From the NCBI GenBank assembly GCA_039566865.1, contig CM076959.1, positions 2,525,501 to 2,589,500 on the forward strand: a DNA stretch of 64,000 nucleotides, read 5' to 3'. The notes beneath the pieces are model-generated. The model was given only the letters and a program-made list of their open reading frames with translations, was not told where the DNA came from and made no database searches. Both the position numbers and the translations under genes were made by a program. Shown piece by piece: positions 33,501-43,200 of the stretch. The number at the start of each line of letters is the position of its first letter. The first letter of the stretch is position 1. Source of the DNA: Aurelia coerulea (lineage: Eukaryota; Cnidaria; Scyphozoa; Semaeostomeae; Ulmaridae).

Positions 33501-35571
33501 TTTTGCCAATTTAAGCCAAACCAACCCATTTTTATAGAAATCTGTTGAAAAATGACACTTATTCAAAAAGAATTTCGCATCCAAACCAAAAACCCACCCA
33601 TATTGGTGGGATGTGCGCCTGTACCATCAACATATATTGTATTGTATCCCCTGGATTGTATCAAACAGACTGATTTTGATCCATTTGCACAGAGGTCATC
33701 AAAAATAATTAGGGAGCTACATCAATGGATTAGGATACCTTTACATTTTCAATGTCATATAAGACCATGGCTGGTGTCCAAAAATTCAAATCAGGTTTTC
33801 CCTGCCATTGATGGGCCTGGGTACCCTCTTTGTTTTCAATGACAAATATTTTTTCTCTAATCTCTTGTAGATGGTTGGATGAAAATACAGAGTTTACAGG
33901 AAGTATATACTGCATCAGACATCACTATGGTTTGGAAGCAAAGCACTTTCTTTGCAGTTGGCAGTCAAAATGTGACGTTTATTTTGGACAACCTATTTGT
34001 AAATATATAAACATATTGTTAAAGAGGGTTTTCTACAATGCTATAGACATTTGGATATTCCAAAGCGCCTGGATCAAGCAATATCTTTTATACATTTTGT
34101 AGAAAGCTGAGTAATTTTGAATATTTACAACAGTGACTAAAGCTGGAATTCCACTCAGTCAAACATTTCATGTAAAATGTATAAAAAAGTATTCCTTGAT
34201 CCAGACTCTTCTTTGTAGAATAGCCAAGAGGCATCAATTGAATTTCCAAAAGTTAGCCAATAAATATCAGTCTTGGGCCAGGCAAAAAGCCTATTCACAT
34301 AAGTCAGTTCTTCTCTTCCACTTTCCAATGTTATCCTGCAGACTTTGCAAGGGTTTTGAAATGGTCTTTATTGTAAGGAAATTGGTCCTCTATTAGTGAA
34401 TAAATTGTGTTAGAAGTGGAGCAACAGGATAAATGGCATGACCAATCTCTTTCTTTGCTTTGATATTCTAATTTATGATGTTTCAAAAGCATAAGAATCA
34501 GTCTCAAGAGCTTCAGCTCAAGCAGTTTCATACACACTGTAACTCCCCATAATAACAAAGAGGTCCCTTTCAAAACTATCTATATTTTCAGTAGAATTCA
34601 TATAAATTGAAAGGCCAAGACAGTTTTTTAAGCAGAATTAAACACAGCATAGTATTTTGTTTTCAAATGAAGTTGATGGCAAAAGTGAAAGACAATACAT
34701 CTGCAGTTATCATTGACTCTTTGTCTTTCTTTCCACAGTTCAGTGAACATGCAAACATCTGTGCACATCATGTTACCCACAAAGATTATTTTTTAACAAA
34801 GTCTTAGACTATTTTTGAATCTGCTTGGTGCATATTTGTATGTATTGTGATCTTGGCATGGGAGGAATTACACAAGAGAGTAGGACAAGAGTGGTAGCAA
34901 TCGAGGTAAAAAGCTAATATCCGCTCTGGTCCCGTGTATCTCTCTTGTAGGGGCTTGCTGTCGACGCTAGCGCTGTTGACAGCTTAAGGCTCATTGCAGT
35001 TAGAGCATTTCTTTGGCTGAAAAGGCAAAGTTATCCCTTTACCTCACTTCCTACCCATGCTGAGACCACCATACTATGGAATGTATCAAATTATGAACAA
35101 AATCACATTGGATTATCACATGGTTCAGGATCATGTGAGAGTGAGCAAGTGCATAAATTATGGGTTGTGATTATACAGCACATCAAATCACAAAGGATGA
35201 AAACAAATGATAAATCCAAAATCATAGGTTGTGATTATGCAAGCAATATAATCACAAAGGATCATTGTGTGATTATAGTTTTCAAAATCATACGCTTTGA
35301 TTTCTTTGTGGGTCTGTTCCCATACGATTTCACCCAAGTAAAAAGAATGCTCGAATTTCCAGTCTGCAAAATCGAGAGAAAATTTCAAAAGAATAAAAAT
35401 CACATGCGATTGTACCGTCAGAGAATTCTAGTGCTGCTTCAATTGGGATTTCACATATGACAATCACATGTGATTAAGGGGTCCGATTGAACGCGATTCA
35501 GAATCATAAGTGCAATCCTGTGAAAAATCATGTAGGATTGCATGCTGGATTTAGGGTCTTTTTTACCTGTG
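30579..35571. mobile_element. 5-kb CACAGG-ended DNA element (CMC/Chapaev-like, non-autonomous)
   Basis: Imperfect terminal inverted repeats of about 40 bp start CACAGGTAGAAATGAGCCC on the left and, reading inward on the complement, CACAGGTAAAAAAGACCCT on the right. Both outer flanks carry CTGA (30575-30578 and 35572-35575), a 4-bp target duplication as in Chapaev-type CMC elements. About 600 bp at the left end and 430 bp at the right end are packed with AATCACATGCGATT-like motifs, including two units of about 117 bp at 30976-31209. The interior of about 4 kb has no transposase frame that I can recognise. Confidence 0.55.
32296..32429. repeat. 67-bp tandem duplication
   Basis: ACATTTATTGGTCAGGTCAA through GGGCTTTGTCA occurs at 32296 and 32363, differing at one position. 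Confidence 0.9.
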
Positions 35572-36084
35572 CTGAAATGGTTAATATCTGTTTTTGTGTT
35601 ATTGTGAATATTGCTATATGTTATTAGCATTGCACACAGAAGGAGTGGAGACTTCAGAAAAATTCAGATAAGCATAGAAGATACCTGCAAGTGCTAGAAT
35701 TCTGACCACACACAAAAAGGGGATGTTTATGTTTGGTTTTGTTTCAATTTTGATTTGTTTCAATTTCACTTGGGATACTGCATATAGTGCGTACTGGAGG
35801 AACCTCTGCCTAGGAAATAGGATAGTACGGTGTTCCAGGGTTTTTGGAGCCGTTCCAAATTTTAAAGACAAATTACAGATAAAGTGCCTGGTCTAAATAT
35901 ATAACAAAAGGCGCTGCATATGTCCAATTGATTTAATAACCTCTCGAGATCACGAATACAATTGAATACAATAGGCCGCTCAATGTAGAACCCATAAAAC
36001 CATAATAATAGTCATAAGAAAGGTGACTATGGTGGCCTATGGTAGATTATGTTTTGTGGGGATTTTCAAAATAGGTGACATCAA

Positions 36085-36685
36085 AGATAGAACTCGACGT
36101 ACGGCTGCACTGCACATAGTTATACCGAGGGGCACTTCACTTCCAAAGGATTTCGTACATCTTTAGCAAAACATCTTGGATCAATAATGGGCTGAACGTT
36201 GATCAAATCATCTATTTTGACAGATCTATCATGACACACAAAATAGTCAACAAGCAGTGCCCTGAGAGCCTCTGGAACAAGTATAGTCAGAGGAATGAAA
36301 TTTCTAGGTATAACACAAGAAACAATAGAAATCTCGACATCCCAAAGTTTAAACTTGAGTGTACAAAAAAAAGTTTCCACCTTTCCGGGCTTAAAGCTTG
36401 GAATGAAATACCAATCGAAATAAGGGAAATCCCCTCGCTCTATCAGTTTAAAAGAAAATTGAAAACGCATTTAAAGAGCTCAGTAAACCCTAACTAAAAC
36501 ACGACTCCCAGGAAGATCAGATCTCAGCCTGGATCCAATCCTAGCTAATACCAAATTTTAAAATTTTGTTTTTCATTTTTCATTTTTTAAACAAACTTGT
36601 AACTTTTGTAGTTTAATTTTGTACTGATGGGATATCGTGTAAAAATATGAATTAATAAAAAAAAAAAAAAAATAAAAAAAAAAAA
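36085..36685 (+). pseudogene. 5'-truncated LINE reverse-transcriptase C-terminus with poly(A) tail
   Basis: The frame from about 36180 to 36497 includes VDQIIYFDRSIMTHKIVNKQ, CPESLWNKY, TRNNRNLDIP, SFHLSGLKAWNEIP and SLYQFKRKLKTHL. This is the standard C-terminal tail after the RT domain of CR1/L2/Jockey-type LINEs. Upstream of 36180 the matching sequence is frame-shifted. A short 3' UTR follows the TAA and ends in an A-rich tail (36656-36685). The 5' truncation is typical of target-primed reverse transcription. Confidence 0.8.
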
Positions 36686-36699
36686 CAAATTTCAAGAAA

Positions 36700-37397
36700 A
36701 TCCTTTTGTTCTGAAACAATCTGGTACGCCTTTGCTAATGAGTGAAATGCCTCTCGAGTTTCACGTTTATCATTGCGTCAAGGCAGCTCGAGGCAACATG
36801 GCAAGTTCAGCATGGATTGATATTATTTAATCTGTTACATAGTTATCGATATGCCCATTCTTGAACTAAAACCGGTCTTATCGTATGCTAACATGGCGTA
36901 ATCACAATGTTTGGTCGACAGTAAAAACATTGCAAACACATCTCATCTCATGACAATGACACTTTTTTACAAGAAGTCGTTTTTATTGAAGGAAGTCATA
37001 AACATTGTTGTGGTTTCTAAATAGTTCTTTGGAAGTTTCCTCGTTTCTTTTTACTAAGCAAACCTTTATTGCTTTTCTTTTTAGTTTTAGATGGGAGGGA
37101 GGGAAGGGCATCTCCTTAGACAAATATATTTAAATACATAGCATAATGTGTTTTAATGTTTTCGAATTAAGTTAATTCATTAGTGTATTTGTGCAAGTAT
37201 TTTGTTATTGTGTAGCATGTATTATTGGTTCGGACGAATGTCTTGTCACAAATATTAAAGTAAAATACTCCATACATTGGCCATATTTAACCCTTTTGAA
37301 TGGTGGGTAGTACCATTAATACTTCATTTTTATATCACTTTCACTGTTCTTACTTGCTATGTTTAATCGATCAAGCAGAGAATCATGATCTCCATCA
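36700..37397. other. 3' flank of the OTU-MULE gene
   Basis: No open frame of note. A minus-strand AATAAA (plus TTTATT near 37068) about 330 bp past the stop is a candidate poly(A) signal for the gene that ends at 37398. Confidence 0.4.
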
Positions 37398-40232
37398 TCA
37401 AAGTGCAAGTCTAAATTCCGAATTCAAGTGGTTCTTATGCGCAGGGCTTAAATCTTGCACCACCGCTGCATCTATGTGGAATATTGCAGGAGACAAAGTT
37501 ACCTTAGCTTTCAGGCAGTTTCTCTTTGCGTGGTAATAAACGTTCTCCTTTGGCCTTGCAATAACTATTTTTTGCGAACCTTTCCGCTGAAATACGCGAC
37601 GCTCCCTTCTGGTCAAGACAATATCATATGGCACTGGGGGGACAATGCCTAATTTCATGTCCTCAGCTGTACGAAACTTGCCACTGCAACCATAGCATGT
37701 TGTTGCCTTGGTAACTTTCAAGAAGATGACATTTAGCTTGTCATCAGCTGGTGCAGCAGCATTTGCTGAGTGTGGACCTTGAAAATTTTGCACATTCCTG
37801 TGTTGAACCGGGTTTCTTTTTCTTTGCCCACGGTCATTCTTCTTTAGCCCAGCTCGAGGTGGCACTGTATCTTGCATTTGTCTTGACAAATTTGGTGACC
37901 ATTTTTGCAAAAATTTAATAAGGAATCCTTCCACACTTGCCACAGAAATTACATGCTTGCAGATTGCATGGAACCTAAACCGTGGACAATTGCACTTGAC
38001 AGTTGCAGCAGCTTTTACAAAAGAAACAGCGTGGGGCTCTTTTGGATTTGAATCTGATCTTACCATGTAGGTTTCCTCTGTCCATGGTGCTCTTATCATA
38101 GCATTATCTGAAAGAATAGAATTTGCACCTTGCCAGTCAACTCTATAATTTTGACTCAGACCAGACATTGAAAAATCACCTAGTTGTTCAAATTCCCTTG
38201 GGTTATTTACTGTCCGAGTACAGTTATTTGTTAATAGCCCCCTCACCTCTGCTTCAGAAGGGATGCTTGGTGTTGAAGAACTAAAGTTGGACGCTTCCTG
38301 CTCTCGGTCAAATAATGAAATTGTGGCGTTGTTGAACTGAGTCATTTTTCGTTTCCTAATCTCTGGTGACAGTTGTGCCCATGCATTTTCGGGGATATGA
38401 AAAAGTGAAAACTCTGGTGCAAGAAGAAATGGTCCTGAACCAATAATTGCTCGTTCTGTGTTGCGCTCATACTCGTCTAGCATTTCCTTATAAATATCAA
38501 CAGCTTCTGCAAGACTACATTTTGATGCAGGTCTGCCCGATGTTTCAGATGCAGATTTTTTTTGCCGTATCTTATTTTTGAAACGAAAATTGATAGACTC
38601 CGTAGAATTGTTGTAAAAGAAGTTGTCACCAAGTCCTGCAAGTCTACGTTTGAATAATAGTGCACCCTGTTTCATGTCGTTCTCTACATAGGTCTTGAAG
38701 TAAGAAGAGAATTGGGGGATAACCGACTCTCTACCTGATCTTTCCAGGGTATCCCATTTCCTATAACATGAATAGCACTGATCTTCAAATTGCACCTCAG
38801 AGTCACAATCGATAAGACCTTTTATCTGCTGGGTTTCCGACCCAAAAATGTCTGTCATGATGGTTTTTCTCATGTCAGCTGTCAGATGAGGAATAGACGT
38901 AAACTTTCGCATTATGTCATCCTCAAGGTGCTTTTTGCAAAATAGATTTGTTGCAATGTGGAAATGTTTAGCGGTACCATTTACAAGGGCCTTATCTCGG
39001 TCACTGCCAACAAAGAGGATAGATTTGATTTGGTTTTTCAGAGATATCAAAGTTTGTGCAAAGTAACTGAAAACTGTTTCATCTTGGTCAACATGGAAAA
39101 GTGCTGGCCCTGGAAAAGAAGGATGCTCCTTGGTGCGCTCATTGAGTAATTTAAGATTTTTGTAAGAGGTTGTTGTCACATAAAAATCTCCAACGCCATA
39201 TGTGGTGTCTATACAGAAGGGAGTACAGTTTCCGTAACTGGTGCAGAATGCGTCCATATTTTCTATAGTTTGTGGTGTTGAAACTACAAATCTGACAGAA
39301 GGAGTTAGTTGCAAGCAATGCAGGTTATTTGGCAAACTATGCGCTATATCAATTAATTCAGCAATCTGATCAACTACCCCTTTTTGGCGCAAATTATGGC
39401 GCATATGCCAAATTTGATTTACACTCCGCGGCAAGTCGGATGCTGCGTAAGTATTTTGTAGACCTCCTACCTCTTCGGAAACGGTGTCAAAAACAGACAA
39501 GGGCCCTCGTGCAGTGTTTGATAACGCAGACGCAAGACGCTTTTTGGTGCTAGCAGCGGTTGGGATAAATTTCCTGTTGCCTTTTGCATTACCATGTTTC
39601 GCAGGGCTTACGTGGTGTTCGCTACCTGTAAAGAAATAGTCGATGATAACTAATTCTTCCTGCTTGTTGTTATCGTTATATGCGATTATGGACCTTCTTT
39701 TAAAGTCTGAATATTTAAGGTGACGGAAGTAAGTGGTACGAAATTCATGCTGATTATTTTGCAACTTAGGTCTTTTCCCTATACTCCTGGGCATCCTACA
39801 ATTATATATTACTTTGTTATTGTTTACTGTTACAATCGGCCCAGAACTGCCACAATTTCTCCAGCTGCCATGATCATCAGCTTTCCAATCATTGATGTCA
39901 CCAAGTTTTGACGTGTCAATTAGGAAAGAACAAGTCTCCTGTGGAGCAAGGGGTCGGTTAGAACAAATCCTGCTCGATTTTCGATTTAGTAAAAGATCCG
40001 CTAGTTCCTGATTTCCCCAGTTAGATTTCCCCCTTTTAAGAATAGGAATGTCTTCATTACCCCTAAAGTATTCTGTTTCTTCATCAGGGCTCTCGTAACC
40101 TTTGTCTTCGTCAACGGACACAATCTTGAAAGCATCATTTACTCGCCTTCTCTTGGCTGGCATTGGCTGATTGCTAAGTTCAAATTCATCACCACTGCTG
40201 TTGCTTTTGCTAGCAGATGAAGTAGAAGTATC
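37398..40232 (-). CDS. OTU-MULE gene, exon 6: MULE DDE transposase, SWIM finger and C-terminal zinc module
   Basis: A single 2835-bp exon to the TAA/TAG-type stop at 37398. The acceptor TTTTGTTCTGCAG ends at 40233. The frame stays open upstream to an ATG at 40403, but those 57 codons are intron 5 read-through. The exon has an early basic stretch (AKRRRV), the DDE/C-x2-H features of Mutator-like transposases, the SWIM pattern CNC...CKH (DNA or protein binding) and a final CYGC...YYHAKRNC module. No lesion occurs over 944 residues, which argues for recent mobility or selection. Confidence 0.9.
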   Translation of the reverse strand, partial: DTSTSSASKSNSSGDEFELSNQPMPAKRRRVNDAFKIVSVDEDKGYESPDEETEYFRGNEDIPILKRGKSNWGNQELADLLLNRKSSRICSNRPLAPQETCSFLIDTSKLGDINDWKADDHGSWRNCGSSGPIVTVNNNKVIYNCRMPRSIGKRPKLQNNQHEFRTTYFRHLKYSDFKRRSIIAYNDNNKQEELVIIDYFFTGSEHHVSPAKHGNAKGNRKFIPTAASTKKRLASALSNTARGPLSVFDTVSEEVGGLQNTYAASDLPRSVNQIWHMRHNLRQKGVVDQIAELIDIAHSLPNNLHCLQLTPSVRFVVSTPQTIENMDAFCTSYGNCTPFCIDTTYGVGDFYVTTTSYKNLKLLNERTKEHPSFPGPALFHVDQDETVFSYFAQTLISLKNQIKSILFVGSDRDKALVNGTAKHFHIATNLFCKKHLEDDIMRKFTSIPHLTADMRKTIMTDIFGSETQQIKGLIDCDSEVQFEDQCYSCYRKWDTLERSGRESVIPQFSSYFKTYVENDMKQGALLFKRRLAGLGDNFFYNNSTESINFRFKNKIRQKKSASETSGRPASKCSLAEAVDIYKEMLDEYERNTERAIIGSGPFLLAPEFSLFHIPENAWAQLSPEIRKRKMTQFNNATISLFDREQEASNFSSSTPSIPSEAEVRGLLTNNCTRTVNNPREFEQLGDFSMSGLSQNYRVDWQGANSILSDNAMIRAPWTEETYMVRSDSNPKEPHAVSFVKAAATVKCNCPRFRFHAICKHVISVASVEGFLIKFLQKWSPNLSRQMQDTVPPRAGLKKNDRGQRKRNPVQHRNVQNFQGPHSANAAAPADDKLNVIFLKVTKATTCYGCSGKFRTAEDMKLGIVPPVPYDIVLTRRERRVFQRKGSQKIVIARPKENVYYHAKRNCLKAKVTLSPAIFHIDAAVVQDLSPAHKNHLNSEFRLAL

Positions 40233-43200
40233 CTGCAGAACAAAATATTGAAAATGTTTCGACTGATAGAAATAATTGGATAAGAGGGTCACCAGACCAA
40301 GACACGCAGCAATTCTGCAAACAGTAAGTTTTGTCTGATCACTTAGATTCGTCGTCCGAAGACGTCCGTCAGAACTTTCAAAAGTACTAGTATGCTGGCA
40401 CATTGCAGTCTCGCCAACAAGAAATAAGTGCTAAATTTCATGAAATGGAACTTGAAATAGAACTTTGGAATATCAGTTATGTGATACATACATATGATAA
40501 TGGATTCTGTACTTTTCATTTCAATTCAAAATATTGTCCTTTTGCTACGTGGTTGTAAGTGGATAGTAGGCAACAAGATATAAATGATTTTAATGAGCAA
40601 CGAAATCATATGTGCCAGGTATCGTTCGCTTGGCACCAGCCACATCAAAATTTCACATACCGTATGCGTGAGAGTCAAAGAAATATAGCACGGTAGGTGG
40701 ACTGTGGCGTAAAACGTACGTGGCCGATATTGAAAACTGGAATGGCTATCTGATGGATAAGAAAATTTTGTTTGCTAAATGCACTGATCTCTACGACCCA
40801 TAAATTAGAAGAATGTGGGCGATGAGTTTGCACTGGAAAAGAATTCCACGTTCCACGCTGTCCATAAGTAACCTGCCGTTGACATTGGAATTGCTGCGCT
40901 ACTGCAGCAGACAATTGCATTGAATTTGTATTTTAAATAGCTTATGGACCTTAATCAAAAGTGGAATTCTCGTACCCATACACAGTTTTACGAGCAAGTT
41001 GGTAATTTTTTGGTCTAAAAGACGATTTAGCTTTGATTGAATGTCGGCCTTGGAAAAAACACCAATAAATGTTTGCAAATGACGAACACAAGATGCCAGG
41101 CGCATTTCTGGCCAGTCATATATAGTGCATCAATTTACTGTTCAACATTATTTTCATTAAAATTACCTCTATGACAATGACGTTTTCCGGTGTTTTTTGG
41201 TAGGGTTGACTAGATGCTCTCGTACAGTCCTTTGATTCATAATCATCATCAAATTCCTCATTGCTCATTGGAGAGCTGTTGTCCATTGAATCAGAAACTG
41301 CAGAAGAAAGTTTGATGGTTAGTATGTTGAACGAATAATATAAATACAGTATACATATTTCATTATGTTTCCATTCAGTACATATTTTAGACCAAAAGAT
41401 ATGCAGGGTAAAGTTTTCTGAACGGGCTTTAAATGTCCGAAAATATTAATGTCCGATTGTTTATGAATCCCTTTCCGTTTCCGTCGAGTTTAAACTAAAT
41501 TCAACTAAGCGGAAACAGTAGTTGATGTACGCAGGCTTTTTCTTGAATCCAAAAAAAGGTTTCAAGCCAAGAATGATAAAAAGCATTTTTTTATGACGAT
41601 CTTTTAACATTTGTTGCCAATAATTGAAGATTATTGATACGAGTTCTTATTTTATCTTGGTTTTGATGATAAACTGCATTTGAGTCTTACCGTTGAAATC
41701 ACGACCATGTGGTGAAATTTTCTTGGCCTTTCTCCCCTTTCTCATTTTCCTTGAAAGCGGCATTGGTACTTCCAGCTCATCTAACAGCAGGTCTATATCG
41801 TCATCGTCATCATCTTCTTCTTCTACTTCGAGTGCCGAGTAAGAATTGCGCACAGAAACAGGCGTCGATGTCGAAAACGTTTTGTTCTTTCCACCAGCTT
41901 TCTTAGGGATCTTATTCCATTCTTGTCCTAGAAATGAAAAGGGAAACATGAACATTGTAATAGCGGATATCAATCATCCTGGATAGAATATTACGTCCAA
42001 ACACCAAAGTTACACAAAGACACATAGCATTTTGATGTCAAGAACTCACCTTCTTCAAACACATTCCTGTCCACCAGCGCGTCGTAATGGTCACGACTTG
42101 CCTTCAAAATGTCAAGAACAGCTCTTGGCGGATCATTTCGCCTTGCAGGAACAATTGGCACAGTATACAGAACGAATTGCTGATCTGCCTCGTCAAACTC
42201 GAAAAGTCTCAGAACAACACCAAGGCAGTTGGAGAGGGCAAATATCACAAGGTCGAGAGTATCACGGTCATACGATTTCTCCGTTATATATTTGTGCAAG
42301 TCCCAAGCCATGTCCGGTGAGTTTGAAAAGCCTCTGTAGTAGTCCAGATTCCTAAGAATTTCACAGCGCACCATTTCAAGGAGTCCTAGAAAACTTGGCA
42401 CAGCTTTGACAGTTGAATAGACCAAAGATGCACGCACAGAATGGATGATACAGTGGCCATCTCCAGGCTGCGGGAGGACTACTTTTTCGTTGGACAAATA
42501 GGTATTCTTGCTCCCATCATTTTCCATAAGTATACTGCAAAAAAAGTAATCGACTTAGACAGCTAAAATTGGTAGATTAAAAGTCAAACATGTGATGGTA
42601 AAAGGGAATCTTCTTTCGAAAGATTCGGAATTTTCTCCAATTTTCTTCCACTAAGAACTTGTGTATTAGTTTTCTTGATGGCACTACTACCGGATGCGCA
42701 AATTCTGAGATTTGTTTGTAAATTGTTCAGTTTTCTGTTTCTTGAGCTATAGTTTTTGGTCTCGAAATAGAACCATGAAGACGATGAAAACACGTGGATC
42801 AATTTTTCATGAAACTCGGCATAAATGATCGCAGAAGAACTTTGTGGTGATTTGTTGCAGTCTGCTTCGTTAGTTGAAATGCTAGAATCTCAGTCTTAGA
42901 GAGCGCATATTCTGAAGAGTAGGAAGGAAGGAAGAAAATGTGTTTCTTTTCACTCTCTTTTTTGGTCCATTTCAGCGTTTTCGATAACGGAAATTTAAGA
43001 AACTCGCTTGTAGCTCAACAAACAGAATGCAAAATGATGTGCAAAAGATCTTATAAGCTAAAGTCTGGATTTTAGCTCAATATTTAGCTGGATTTAATCA
43101 CAAATCTCGTGTCATCGCTAAGGGTATCGATTTCTTAGTATAAAGAACAGTACCGATTTTGCAGATTTTGGTACAAGAACAGGTGTAGTTTTTTGAAAAA

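Noticed and set aside
31226..35100. Search for a transposase gene inside the CACAGG element
   Set aside because: Only short frames without catalytic motifs or consistent splice phases were found.
40233..40403. N-terminal 57 codons of the 1001-codon MULE frame
   Set aside because: They precede a strong splice acceptor (TTTTGTTCTGCAG) and break the phase agreement with upstream exons; treated as intron read-through.
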